The notes beneath the pieces are model-generated. The model was given only the letters and a program-made list of their open reading frames with translations, searched no databases and was not told the origin of the DNA. Below, one piece after another: positions 20,955 through 31,928 of a DNA stretch of 64,000 bases; positions within the stretch are counted from its first letter, which is position 1, and the number at the start of each line of letters is the position of its first letter. The translations under genes and the position numbers were made by a program. This DNA comes from SPDF01 sp963699825 (GTDB taxonomy: Bacteria > Gemmatimonadota > Gemmatimonadetes > Gemmatimonadales > GWC2-71-9), in the NCBI GenBank assembly GCA_963699825.1, contig CAVOVI010000002.1, positions 31,251-95,250 on the forward strand, in the 5' to 3' direction.

Positions 20955-23635
20955 CCTCCTTCCCCGCCTCGCCGCCGCCCTGGCCGACCGCTACCGCATC
21001 GAGCGCGAGCTCGGCCAGGGCGGCATGGCCACGGTCTACCTGGCCGAGGACCTCAAGCACGACCGCAAGGTGGCGCTCAAGGTCCTGAAGCCGGAGCTCG
21101 CCGCCGTCATCGGCGCCGAGCGGTTCGTGGCGGAGATCAAGACCACGGCGCGCGCTGCAGCACCCGCACATCCTGCCGCTCTTCGACTCGCGGCGACGGC
21201 CGACGGCTTCCTCTACTACGTCATGCCGTTCATCGACGGCGAGACGCTGCGCGACAAGCTCGACCGCGAGACGCAGCTCGGCATCGACGAGGCGGTGCGC
21301 ATCACCGCGCGACGTGGCCGACGCGCTCGACTACGCCCACCGGCACGGCGTCATCCACCGCGACATCAAGCCGGAGAACATCCTGCTCCACGACGGCCGC
21401 CCGATGGTGGCGGACTTCGGGATCGCGCTGGCGGTCAGCGCCGCGGCCGGCGGGCGGATGACCGAGACCGGCATGAGCCTCGGCACGCCGCACTACATGA
21501 GCCCGGAGCAGGCCACCGCCGAGAAGGAGATCGACCGCCCGGAGCGACGTCTACTCGCTCGGGAGCGTGCTCTACGAGATGCTCACCGGGAACCCGCCGC
21601 ACACCGGCGCCTCGGCCCAGCAGATCATCATGAAGATCGTGACCGAGGAAGCGGCCCCGGTCACCGAGGCTGCGCAAGGCGGTGCCGCCCAACGTGGCGG
21701 CCGCCGTGGCCAAGTCGCTCGAGAAGCTGCCGGCCGACCGGTTCGAGAGTGCCAAGGCGTTTGCCGACGCACTGCAGGACACCCACTTCACGACGGCGTC
21801 GATGGCCGAGGTGACGCGCCCGGCCGCCACCATCGCCCGGCGCGGCGCTGACCATCGGGCTCGGTGCGGCACTCGCCGTGATGACGATGGTCGCCGCATG
21901 GGCGCTCACGCGGCCCGCGCCTCCGCAGCCCGTGACGCGCTACGGCCTCTTCCTGCCGCCCGATCAGGCCCCCGATCCCCTTGGTTTTGCGGTGGTCTCG
22001 CCCGACGGGTCCCGCATCGTCTTTCTCGGTTCGTCTGCGGTCGGGCCGGGCAGCGCGCAGCTCTGGGTCAAGGAGCGGGACCAGCTCTACGCGACCCGAC
22101 TGGCGGGGACGGACGGTGCCTCCTCCGCCGCCATCTCACCGGACGGCAAGTGGGTCGCCTTCGCCCAGGCGGGCCGGCTCCGGAAGGTGCCCATCGCCGG
22201 TGGGCCGTCGTCCCGCTGGTCGATCACGTCGGCACCATTCCCGGCGGCGTCGCCTGGCTGTCGGACGGCACGATTCTCTATGTCACCGAGTGACGTGCGG
22301 AGCATCGCCCGCCTGTCCGGGAACGGCGGGACCGATCCCGTACCGGTCTGGTCCAGGGACTCGCTGATCGTCTCTGCGCCTGGCACCCCTGCCGGTTGCG
22401 CGCGGCGTGCTCTTCCAGACCTGTTACGCACCCTGCGACCGGGGCGACCTGATGGCACTCGATCTGAAGCGCGATTCCGCGCACCAGGTCGTCGCGGGGG
22501 CGGGCATCGGGTACTACGTCGACAGCGGCCACCTCGTGTACGTCCTGCGAGGCGACCAGACGGTCCTCGCGGTGCCCTTCGATCTCAAGACGCTGCAGCC
22601 CAAGGGAGCACCGGTCGCGGTGCTCGACAGCGTGGGGGCCGGAGGACGGCTCGGCGCCTACCTGACCGTGTCGCTCGGAGGCACCGTCGTCATGCGGAGC
22701 GAGACCATCGGGCAGCTCCGGGAGTTCACGATGGTCTGGGTGGACCGGAACGGGCCGCGAGACCCCGGTGGACTCCGGGTGGACCTTTCGCCTCACCCAG
22801 TTCGCCGGCAACTATGGCTGGCGGCTCTCCCCCGACGGTACCCGCCTGGCCATCGGCCTCAACACACCGGCCGGCGATGATATCTGGGTCAAGCCGCTGC
22901 CACGCGGCCCGCTCGCGCGCGTCACCTACGGCGAGGTGTCGGAGAACCGGCCGCGGTGGACCCAGCGCGGGGACGCGGTGACACTTCGTGTCCTCCGCCG
23001 GTCTCTTCCAGCGCCGTGCGGACGGGACCGGCCAGGACTCGCTGCTCTTGGCCGGCGGGCTGGACGAGGGGGTGGTCTCCCCCGACGGTCAGTGGATCGT
23101 GTACCGGAAGGGCGCCTCCTCGGCGTCCGCGGGCGGTCGCGACATCTACGGCATTCACCGCGGCGACACCGTTCCGGTTCCGCTGGTCGTCACGCCCTTC
23201 GATGAGATGGCCATCGCGCCCTCCCCCGACGGCAAGTGGCTGGCCTACCAATCGGACGAGACCGGACGCCTCGAGGTCTTCATCCGGCCGTTCCCGAATA
23301 CGACCAGCATGAAGGTGCAGGTCTCGAATGGGGGCGGCACAGCACCGATCTGGTCCCGCGACGGCGGGGAGCTGTTCTACCTGGGTGCGGACCAGCGGAT
23401 GATGGCCGTGCGGGTGACGGCCAGTCCCACCCTCCAGGTCGGCGAGCCGCGGGCGCTCTTCCGGCTCTCCGATGCGCTGGCGAGGCTCAACGCGGACTAC
23501 TACGCCCCGTGGGACGTCGCACCGGATGGCCGGTTCATCATGGCGCGGACCATCGAGCAGGAGGCCGAAGTCGTCGCGCCCCTGATCGTCATCGAAAACT
23601 GGCTCGAAGAGCTGAAGACCAGGGTGAAACCATGA
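20947..23635 (+). CDS. K6: receptor Ser/Thr kinase with PD40 propeller, lineage C, multiply frame-disrupted
   Basis: Starts ATG 20947 (MADLLPRLAAALADRYRIE) inside the permease 3' end. Kinase motifs GQGGMATVY, VALKVL, HRDIKPEN, DFGIALAVSAAAGGRM and EQATAEKEI are all readable but spread over three frames. Added bases are seen near 21153 (GCGCGCG context), 21190-21196, 21308, 21534 and 21667, with others through the ectodomain. Open parts include 21314-21535, 21878-22200, 22407-22770 and 22988-23635. The span near residue 300 reads GLGAALAVMTMVAAWAL. The propeller ends IVIENWLEELKTRVKP. The stop overlaps the K7 ATG (ATGA). Two-base-perfect codon conservation around each break argues for sequence error over decay. 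Confidence 0.83.
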
Positions 23636-26349
23636 CGGACCCCATGACCCGCCTCGCCGCCGCCCTCGCCGACCGCTACCGCATCGAGCGCGAGCTCGGG
23701 CCAGGGCGGCATGGCCACCGTCTACCTGGCCGAGGACCTCAAGCACAAGCGCCAGGTGGCGATCAAGGTGCTCAAGCCCGAGCTCGCCGCCGTGCTCGGC
23801 GCCGAGCGGTTCGTGCAGGAGATCACCACCACCGCGGCGCTCCAGCATCCGCACATCCTGCCGCTCTTCGACTCCGGCGACCGCCGACGGCTTCCTCTAT
23901 CTACGTGATGCCGTTCATCGACGGCGAGACGCTGCGGGGCAAGCTCGACCGCGAGACCCAGCTCGGCATCGACGAGGCGGTGCGGCATCACCACGCGAGG
24001 TGGCCGACGCGCTGGACTACGCCCACCGGCACGGCGTCATCCACCGCGACATCAAGCCGGAGAACATCCTGCTGCACGACGGCCGGCCGATGGTGGCCGA
24101 CTTCGGCATCGCGCTGGCGCTCATCGGCCGCGGCCGGCGGCCGGATGACCGAGACCGGCATGTCGCTCGGCACGCCGCACTACATGAGCCCCGAGCAGGC
24201 CACCGCCGAGAAGGAGATCACCGCCCGGAGCGATGTCTACTCCCTGGGCAGCGTCTGCTACGAGATGCTCGCCGGCCAGCCGCCGCACCTCGGCGGATCG
24301 GCGCAGCAGATCATCATGAAGATCGTGACCGACGACGGCGCGGCCGGTGACCGAGCTCCGGAAATCGGTGCCGCACAACGTGGCGGCCGCGGTGGCGAAG
24401 TCGCTGGAGAAGCTGCCGGCCGACCGGTTCGCGTCCGCGAGGGAGTTCGGGGAGGCGCTGAAGAACCCCGGCTTCACGATGGTGGGCGGCACCGTCGGCA
24501 TCGCCGCGGCCGCCCCGGCGGCCACCGGTCGCTGGCGCCTGATCGCGATGGCGGCCTCGGCGCTGGCGGTCGTCGCGACGGCGGCGGCCGTCTGGGCGGC
24601 GCGCCGGCCCCAGCCCGCCGGACCCGTGGGGCGTTACCCCGTGGTGCTCGACAGCACGGCGCCGCTCGCGTACTTCGGTTCCGATGAGCCAGGCCGCCTT
24701 GCACTGACGCCGGATGGCCGTGAGCTGGTGTACGCGGGCGATCTGGCGGGCAGGGACCGGCAACTCTTCGCTGCGGCCCCTCGGCAGCCTGGTCTCGCGT
24801 CCCATCCCGGGGACATCGGGGGCTCCGGTCCTCCCCACCGTGTCCTGGGACGGTTCACAGGTCGCCTTCATCGCGGTCATTCCCCCCCCAGCCACGATCC
24901 GGGTCGCGTCGCTGCGGGGCGGGCCGCCGCTGACCCTGGTGGACTCCGGGTTCCGGGGCCCCCCGGCCTGGGGACCCGGCGGGTACGTGTACTTCATGGG
25001 CACAGGCGACACGATCCGGCGCGTGCCGGCGGGCGGGGGGGCAATCGAGGATGTCGCGGCCCTCCCCGCCCCCGGCAAGGGGGGGCGTCATCGGTGGCTG
25101 AACATCCTCCCCGGCGGACGCGGCGCCCTGGTCGGCGAGGATGCAGGCGATGATGGGCAGTACAAGCTGCATGTCGTGGAGCTGAAGACCGGGCGCATTC
25201 GCCACACGCTGCAGGGCGTGCTCGGCTACTATATCGCCGAGGCACAGGCTATCGCGTACGTTGTCCCCGACGGCACCCTGCTGGCCGTGCCCTTCGATCT
25301 GGGGAAACTCACCGTGCGCGGCCGCCCCGTGCCGCTCTTCGGCAACCTCTCCGTGCGCGGGAACGACAGCGATCTCTCCATCGCCGGCGGAACGCTGGCG
25401 TATGCGCTCCCCGGCACCAACTCCAACGAGACGCTCGTGTGGGTGGACCGAGCCGGCGCCATGACGCCGGTGGACACCGCCTGGCACGACCCCGAGCTCG
25501 AGGCGTACGCGCTTTCACCCGACGGCGCTCGGCTCGCCATCACGATCAGTTCGTCCGATGCCGGGACCGGCCGGGTGGACATCTGGGTCAAGCAGATGGA
25601 TGCGGGCCCCCTCTCGCGCCTCACCTTCGGCGGAGATGGCAATGAGGCGCCTGCCTGGACGGCGGACGGACGGTACGTCAGCTACAGCTCGCGCCGTGAC
25701 GGCCACTGGAGCCTCTGGCGTCGCCGCGCGGACGGCGTCGGATCGGAGGAACTGGTCGCGGATCCGGGCCGGAACGTGCTTGACGCCCGCTGGTCCGCCG
25801 ACGGCGCGTGGCTGGTGGCGGCAGTCGCTGGCCCCCTTCGCAGGACATCATGGTCATGCGGCTCGGCAGCGACACGGCCCTCCGACCGCTGCTGGCCGAG
25901 AGCTACGGCGAACTGCAAGCCGAGCCTGTCGCCTGACGGGCGCTGGCTGGCGTACCAGTCGAGGGAGACCGGCGACTGGGAGATCTTCGTCCGGCCCTTC
26001 CCGAACGTGGACGAGGGCAAGTGGCAGATCTCCCAGGGCGGCGGCACCGATCCGCTCTGGAGCGGCGACGGCCGGGAACTCTTCTATCGATCGGATGACG
26101 GAGACGCCATCCGCGTGGCGGACATGGCGCAGCGGGCCGGCGCTGGCCGCGCACCGCGTCCTCCTGCGCGCGCCGGTCGGCACAGCGTTCGAACTGAACT
26201 TCAATGACCGGATGTTCGAGCTCTCGCGCGACGGCCGCCGCTTCCTGATCAACACCCAGGGCACGGGCGACAAGTCGGGAGACCTTGTGGTCGTGGAGAA
26301 CTTCATCACCGAACTGCGGGCCGCGCTGGCGGCGGAGAAGTCGGAGTGA
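23632..26349 (+). CDS. K7: receptor Ser/Thr kinase with PD40 propeller, lineage C, multiply frame-disrupted
   Basis: Begins ATG 23632 (MTDPMTRLAAALADRYRIE), overlapping the K6 stop. Breaks near 23699, 23880, 23904, 23965, 23996 and 24125 split the kinase domain; GGMATVY, VAIKVL, HRDIKPEN and DFG are all present across frames. The lineage C segment EQATAEKEITARSDVYSLG reads cleanly at about 24190-24250. The membrane span is LIAMAASALAVVATAAAVWAA near residue 300. The ectodomain is open from about 24800 to 25840 and then, in another frame, to 26349, ending VVVENFITELRAALAAEKSE. It is the last gene of the K4-K7 operon; a REP lies right after its stop. Confidence 0.83.
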
Positions 26350-26351
26350 AG

Positions 26352-26467
26352 AGCTCGTCGCTAAAGCGACGGCTCGGCTGATGTCGCTAAAGCGACACGG
26401 GCCCTTCTGTCACCCCGGCGAAAGCTGGGGTCCAATGAACCTGGATTCCGGCTTTCGCCGGAATGAC
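26352..26467. repeat. REP plus CCGG-type palindrome upstream of K8
   Basis: Two copies of the REP core hairpin GTCGCTAAAGCGAC lie at 26357 and 26383, with the linker GGCTCGGCTGAT between them (minus orientation). Then come CACCCCGGCGAAAGCTGGGG (26411) and GATTCCGGCTTTCGCCGGAA (26443). AATGACG ends 25 bases before the K8 TTG. Confidence 0.88.
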
Positions 26468-26493
26468 GATTACAGCAAAGACTGGAAAGCAAT

Positions 26494-29127
26494 TTGACTG
26501 ACCCACTGTCCCGCCTCGCCGCCGCCCTCGCCGACCGCTACCGCATCGAGCGGGAGCTGGGCCAGGGGGGCATGGCCACGGTGTACCTGGCCGAGGACCT
26601 CAAGCACCACCGCAAGGTGGCCATCAAGGTGCTCAAGCCGGAGCTCGCGGCGGTGCTGGGTGCCGAGCGGTTCGTGCAGGAGATCACGACAACGGCCAAC
26701 CTGCAGCATCCACACATCCTGACGTTGTTTGACTCCGGGGAGGCCGACGGCTTCCTCTACTATGTCATGCCCTACATCGAGGGGGAGTCGCTCCGCGACC
26801 GGCTCGACCGCGAGAAGCAGCTCCCGCTCGAGGACGCCCTCGCCATCGCCCGCGAAGTGGCCGACGCCCTGAGCTATGCGCACGCCCACGGCGTCGTCCA
26901 TCGCGACATCAAGCCGGAGAACATCCTGCTGGCGGACGGGCACGCGACCGTGGCCGACTTCGGGATCGCGAAGGCGGTAAGCGAGGCGGGGGCCACCCGG
27001 CTCACCGCCACAGGGATGTCGGTCGGTACTCCTATATATATGAGTCCGGAGCAGGCGGCCGGGGAGGCCGACCTCGACGGCCGGAGCGACCTCTACTCCC
27101 TGGCCTGCGTGCTCTACGAGATGCTGGCCGGCCAGCCCCCGTTTACCGGCCCCACGGCGGCCAACGTGGTGCACCAGCACCTGACCGCAGATGCGCGGCC
27201 GGTCTCCCAGTTACGGCCGGCCGTCCCCCCGGCGATTGCGGATGTCCTCGCGCGGGCGCTGGCCAAGAACCCCGCCGACCGGTTCAGTCCGGCGGCCCAG
27301 TTCGCCGCGGCGCTCGGTCCCCTGGCCAGCGCCGCCACGCCGGCGCCACGCGGCCCGTCGCGCCTCGTCATCGGCATCGGTGCCGCGGCCGTACTGGTTG
27401 CGGTGGCTGTCACGGCGATCGTGATGCGGAAGTCGGGTGACGCACCGGCCGTGACCATCGGACGCACGACGCAGGTGACCCGCGACGCCGGGCTCGAGGT
27501 GGATCCCGCGCTCTCTCCCGACGGCAAGTCGATCGCCTATGCCGCCGGGCCCACCAACGCGATGCAGATCTACGTGCGCCAGGTGAGTGGCGGCCGGCCG
27601 GTTGCCCTGACCAGCGACACGACCGACAACTTCCGCTGGCCGCGGTGGTCCCCCGACGGCTCGCAGGTCGCCTACCAGTCCAACGACGGTCTCTTCGTGG
27701 TCCCGGCCCTGGGTGGCCCCCCGCGCCGCCTCACCCGGATCGAACCGGGCGACTCCGACCTGACCACCGGCATGGCGACGCCCATCACCGGCTTCGACTG
27801 GTCGCCGGACGGCGCCCGGATCGCATTCACCACCGGTGTCAGCACCAGCCGTCTCACCCTGCTGACGCTGACGGGAGGGGCACCCGTCACCCTGCCCGTC
27901 CCCGACGAGTCCTCCGCCCCCGCCTGGTCACCCGACGGTCGGACCATCGCGCTCTCGGCCGGGAATGTCGCCTTCGTGTTCGGGACCGGTTACTTCGGCA
28001 ATTCCGGGGCCTCGGCCATCTGGCTGGTCCCGCTGGATGGATCCCCGGCGACCGAATTGACCCAGGATCATGCCATCAACGTGTCGCCGCAGTGGTCCGG
28101 CGATGGGCGCGAACTCTTCTGGGTGTCCGACCGCGACGGCACCCGCGATGTCTATCAGCAGCCGATGCGGAGCGGCGTCACACCCGATGGCCCGCCGCGG
28201 CGGCTGACCACCGGGGCCGATGCGCAGGGGTTGAGCATCAGCCGGAATGCCCCGCGGATGGCCTATTCCCGGCTGAACACCTGGACCGGCATCTGGACGA
28301 TCCCGGTGCCCGCCCGGGGCCCCGTCTCGATCCGCGCCGCCACGCCGATCAGCACCGGCAACGAGACGACCGAGGATGTGGACGTCTCTCCCGACGGTCG
28401 CTGGCTGGTCTTCGATTCCGATCGCAGCGGGAACCCCGAACTCTACGTGATGCCGGTCTCCGGCGGCGAGGCGCGCCAGATCACCGACCATCCGGCAGGC
28501 GACTTCAGCGGCGACTGGTCACCGGACGGACGCCGCATCGTCTTCCATTCGCTGCGGAACGGCAATCGGGACATCTACACGGTGGACGCCGACGGCACGG
28601 GCCTCCGACCGTGGACCAGTGCGCCGTCCGAGGAGATCGACCCTGACTGGGCGCCGGATGGCGAGCGCATCGTCTACGAGGTCATCGGGGCAAAGCATGG
28701 ATTCGACATTCTCCGGCTGGCCGATGGCGTCGGGCCCGAGTTCTTCGAGTCGCCCGTCGGTGACTTTGCCCACTGGTCGCCCGACGGCTCGTCCGTTGCC
28801 TACCACGCCGCCGAGGGGATCCGGCGGCGCGACGTCGCCTCCGGCGCCGAGGTCCTGGTCGCCTCGAACGTGGCGGACGGCAGCGAGGCCTTCTATGCGG
28901 CCTGGTCCCCCGACGGGGCGCAGATCTACTACCTGGCGCGCTCGCCCGCGGGCTGGACAGTGCGGGTCGTGCCATCCGGCGGCGGCTCCAGCCGCGTGCT
29001 CGTGACGTTTGACGACCCGACACGGCAGCATGCGAAGTATGGCTTCGCGACCGATGGGAAGGCCTTCTACCTCACGCTCGGCTCGCCGGAGAGCGATATT
29101 GTGGTGGCGGAGCTGGAAACGCCGTAG
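26494..29127 (+). CDS. K8: intact receptor Ser/Thr kinase with TolB/PD40 propeller, lineage A-like
   Basis: 877 residues, uninterrupted, TTG start (MTDPLSRLAAALADRYRIE). GQGGMATVY, VAIKVL, HRDIKPEN, then DFGIAKAVSEAGATRLTATG and GTPIYMSPEQAAGEADLDGR set it apart from lineages B and C and group it with K1 and K10. The membrane span LVIGIGAAAVLVAVAVTAIVM lies near residue 290. The ectodomain is the most TolB-like in the window: regular blades such as SPDGRRIVFHSLRNGNRDIY and SGGEARQITDHPAGDFSGDW. It ends ESDIVVAELETP with no NWF.EL tail, as do K1 and K10. Kinase lineage and ectodomain type therefore travel together in group A. Confidence 0.95.
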   Translation: MTDPLSRLAAALADRYRIERELGQGGMATVYLAEDLKHHRKVAIKVLKPELAAVLGAERFVQEITTTANLQHPHILTLFDSGEADGFLYYVMPYIEGESLRDRLDREKQLPLEDALAIAREVADALSYAHAHGVVHRDIKPENILLADGHATVADFGIAKAVSEAGATRLTATGMSVGTPIYMSPEQAAGEADLDGRSDLYSLACVLYEMLAGQPPFTGPTAANVVHQHLTADARPVSQLRPAVPPAIADVLARALAKNPADRFSPAAQFAAALGPLASAATPAPRGPSRLVIGIGAAAVLVAVAVTAIVMRKSGDAPAVTIGRTTQVTRDAGLEVDPALSPDGKSIAYAAGPTNAMQIYVRQVSGGRPVALTSDTTDNFRWPRWSPDGSQVAYQSNDGLFVVPALGGPPRRLTRIEPGDSDLTTGMATPITGFDWSPDGARIAFTTGVSTSRLTLLTLTGGAPVTLPVPDESSAPAWSPDGRTIALSAGNVAFVFGTGYFGNSGASAIWLVPLDGSPATELTQDHAINVSPQWSGDGRELFWVSDRDGTRDVYQQPMRSGVTPDGPPRRLTTGADAQGLSISRNAPRMAYSRLNTWTGIWTIPVPARGPVSIRAATPISTGNETTEDVDVSPDGRWLVFDSDRSGNPELYVMPVSGGEARQITDHPAGDFSGDWSPDGRRIVFHSLRNGNRDIYTVDADGTGLRPWTSAPSEEIDPDWAPDGERIVYEVIGAKHGFDILRLADGVGPEFFESPVGDFAHWSPDGSSVAYHAAEGIRRRDVASGAEVLVASNVADGSEAFYAAWSPDGAQIYYLARSPAGWTVRVVPSGGGSSRVLVTFDDPTRQHAKYGFATDGKAFYLTLGSPESDIVVAELETP

Positions 29128-29136
29128 CCGCCGGAC

Positions 29137-29224
29137 CGCTGGCTGAAGCCAGCGCTCGGCTGATGTCGCTGAAGCGACACGTGCCCTGCCGTCACCCCGG
29201 CCCCCGTCTTTCGCCGGAATGACG
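29137..29224. repeat. REP plus internally deleted CCGG-type repeat upstream of K9
   Basis: REP in minus orientation with a variant second stem (CTGGCT / AGCCAG) and core GTCGCTGAAGCGAC, followed by a CCGG-type element that has lost its middle: GTCACCCCGG joins directly to CTTTCGCCGGAATGACG. The 25-base distance to the TTG at 29250 is kept despite the deletion. Confidence 0.85.
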
Positions 29225-29237
29225 ATCATTTCCTGAA

Positions 29238-31928
29238 ATGGACTACGCATTGCCTGACCCCCTGCCCCGCCTCTCTGCCGCCTTGTCTGGCCGCTACCGC
29301 ATCGAGCGGGAGCTCGGCCAGGGAGGCATGGCCACCGTCTACCTCGCCGAGGACATCAAGCACGACCGCAAGGTCGCGCTCAAGGTCCTGAAGCCCGAAC
29401 TCGCCGCCGTCATCGGCGCCGAGCGGTTCGTGGTGGAGATCAAGACCACCGCGTCGCTCAGCCATCCGCACATCCTGCCGCTCTTCGACAGCGGGGAGGC
29501 CGACAGCTTCCTCTATTACGTGATGCCGTTCATCGACGGCGAGACGCTCCGCGCCAAGCTCGACCGCGAGACGCAACTTGGGATCGACGAGGCGGTGTCG
29601 ATCACAACGGCTGTCGCGGACGCGCTCGACTACGCCCACCGGCACGGCGTCATCCACCGCGACATCAAGCCGGAGAACATCCTGCTGCACGACGGCCGCC
29701 CGATGGTGGCCGACTTCGGCATCGCGCTGGCGCTGAGCGCCGCCGCCGGCGGCCGCATGACCGAGACCGGCATGTCGCTCGGCACCCCGCACTACATGAG
29801 CCCGGAGCAGGCCACCGCCGAGAAGCTGATTACTGCGCGCTCCGACATCTATTCGCTCGGCAGCGTGCTTTACGAGATGCTCACCGGCAACCCGCCGCAC
29901 GTGGGCGCGTCGGCGCAGCAGATCATCATGAAGATCGTGACCGAGGAGGCCGCCCCGGTCACCAAGCTCCGGAAGGCCGTCCCGCAGAACGTGGCGGACG
30001 CCGTGGCCAAGGCGCTGGAGAAGCTGCCGGCCGACCGGTTCGCCACCGCCAAGGAATTCGGCGATGCCTTGGGGAACGCCGCGTTTACGTCGATGGCGGG
30101 AGTGCACCCAGGTGGACAGTCACGGCCTCCCGGCCCCGCTGCCCCGCTGCCCCGCCTGCTGAGCCTCGGGCTTCTCGCGGGCACGGCAGCGCTAGCACTG
30201 TGGGGCTGGCTGCGTCCGGTGCCGACCGCCGAGACCAGCCGCCAGCGGGTGGTGTTGTGGGAGCACGCAGGCGGGGAATTTCTCTCTCCCAGTATCGACC
30301 GCTTCTACACCCAGGCCGCTATTGCACCGGATGGATCCAGCATCGTCTTCACCGATTCCATCGGCGGCAATCATCGGCTCATGCAGAAGCTCCGCGGCCA
30401 GCGTGACCCGACGCCGATGTCGGGTACGGAGGGCGGGCTCTCGCCATTCTTCTCGCCCGATGGGAAATGGATCGGCTATCTCACCACGGACAGCAAGCTC
30501 AAGAAGATCCCGGTCGGCGGTGGCGGCTCCTTGACGCTCTCCGATAGCGTCAATGTCGTGTACCCCACGGCGGCGTGGCTGGATGACGGGACGATCATCT
30601 ACGAAGGCCAACGCAGCGAATTGCGGCGAATTTCCGCTAACGGAGGGAAGAGCACAGTCGTGCTCGCCGACAGCTCCAACCAGCGCCTCACCCTCCCGAT
30701 CGTGGCGCCTGTCTTGGGGAGTCGCGGGGTGCTCTTCACCGGCTGTCCCGGAAACTGCGCCAACGGCTCATCGGTCTACGTCTTCGACTTCGCGGCGGAC
30801 AGCGCCCGCCTGCTCGTGGCCGATGCCGCCGGCGCCTGGCATTCCCCCACCGGCCACCTGCTCTACACCGACCGGGCAGGCGGACTCTTCGCAGCCGGGT
30901 TCGATGCAAAGCGGCTGGTCCTCACCACTGGCGCCGTTCCGGTCCTGGAGGGAGTCGCCCCCGCGACGTTCGCGTTGTCACCCTCGGGAGCGGCGTTGTA
31001 CTCCGTCGAAACCGGCGCCAAGGCACAGTCCTCCCTGGTCTGGGTCTCGCGCGATGGCAGCACGCAGCCCCTTGATCCGTCCTGGACGGGCGCGTTCGCC
31101 TATCCAGCGCTCTCGCCGGACGGGCGGGCTGTTGCCGTGAGCGTCCGAGACGGGACCACCCAGCTCTGGGTCTGGCGTGCCGACGGGACGAGGCAGCAGA
31201 TGACGCGCGACGGGACCGTCAACTGGCGCCCCTCCTGGACACCGGACGGCCGGTCGATCTATTACCTCAGCAACGCCGGCAATGCGGCCACGGCCACCTC
31301 CATGGATGAGCTCGACATCTACCGATTGCGCGTCGACGGCAGCGCCCCACCCGAACGTGTCGTGCACCACACCTTCGGGTTGTGGGAAGCGGAGGTGTCG
31401 CGCGACGGACAGTGGGTCCTGTTCCGTTCCGACGAGATCGGGGGGATCGGACACATCTACGGTCGACGCCTGACCGGCGACACCGCCCTGGTGCCGCTCC
31501 TGGTCAAGGAAACGGCCAGCAACCAGGCCGCCCTCTCTCCCGATGGCCGGTGGCTGGCGTATACCTCCATCACGGCTGGTGGCCGGGAGGTGTACGTCAC
31601 CCCCTTCCCCAGCATGACCACGAGCCGGCTGATTTCGCGCGACGGCGGCTCCGAGCCACGCTGGGCCCACAGTGGCAGGGAACTCTTCTACAAGAGCGGC
31701 GACCAGCTGATGGTCGTGCCCGTGGTGCCGGGGCCGACCCTCACCCTCGGAGTTCCCCGGGCGCTCTTTCCCGTCAATGGGTACGCGTCGGCCCGCAACC
31801 GTCAGCAATACGACGTGGCGCCCGACGATCGCCGCTTCCTCATGATCAAGGAACCGGAGAACACCCCGGGCGAGGTGGTCTACGTGGAGAACTGGTTCTC
31901 GGAACTCAAGGAAAGGGTACAGCGGTGA
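29238..31928 (+). CDS. K9: intact receptor Ser/Thr kinase with PD40 propeller, lineage C
   Basis: Uninterrupted, 896 residues from ATG 29238. The in-frame TTG at 29250 matches the start position of the paralogues (25 bases after the upstream repeat) and may be the true start. GQGGMATVY, VALKVL, HRDIKPEN, DFGIALALSAAAGGRM, EQATAEKLITARSDIYSLG and GNPPHVGASAQQIIMKIVT place it in lineage C, closest to K3. The span LLSLGLLAGTAALALWGWL lies near residue 305. The ectodomain differs strongly from that of K3, despite near-identical kinase halves, and ends VYVENWFSELKERVQR. The stop overlaps the CocE-type hydrolase start (GTGA), so the two are probably translationally coupled. Confidence 0.95.
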   Translation: MDYALPDPLPRLSAALSGRYRIERELGQGGMATVYLAEDIKHDRKVALKVLKPELAAVIGAERFVVEIKTTASLSHPHILPLFDSGEADSFLYYVMPFIDGETLRAKLDRETQLGIDEAVSITTAVADALDYAHRHGVIHRDIKPENILLHDGRPMVADFGIALALSAAAGGRMTETGMSLGTPHYMSPEQATAEKLITARSDIYSLGSVLYEMLTGNPPHVGASAQQIIMKIVTEEAAPVTKLRKAVPQNVADAVAKALEKLPADRFATAKEFGDALGNAAFTSMAGVHPGGQSRPPGPAAPLPRLLSLGLLAGTAALALWGWLRPVPTAETSRQRVVLWEHAGGEFLSPSIDRFYTQAAIAPDGSSIVFTDSIGGNHRLMQKLRGQRDPTPMSGTEGGLSPFFSPDGKWIGYLTTDSKLKKIPVGGGGSLTLSDSVNVVYPTAAWLDDGTIIYEGQRSELRRISANGGKSTVVLADSSNQRLTLPIVAPVLGSRGVLFTGCPGNCANGSSVYVFDFAADSARLLVADAAGAWHSPTGHLLYTDRAGGLFAAGFDAKRLVLTTGAVPVLEGVAPATFALSPSGAALYSVETGAKAQSSLVWVSRDGSTQPLDPSWTGAFAYPALSPDGRAVAVSVRDGTTQLWVWRADGTRQQMTRDGTVNWRPSWTPDGRSIYYLSNAGNAATATSMDELDIYRLRVDGSAPPERVVHHTFGLWEAEVSRDGQWVLFRSDEIGGIGHIYGRRLTGDTALVPLLVKETASNQAALSPDGRWLAYTSITAGGREVYVTPFPSMTTSRLISRDGGSEPRWAHSGRELFYKSGDQLMVVPVVPGPTLTLGVPRALFPVNGYASARNRQQYDVAPDDRRFLMIKEPENTPGEVVYVENWFSELKERVQR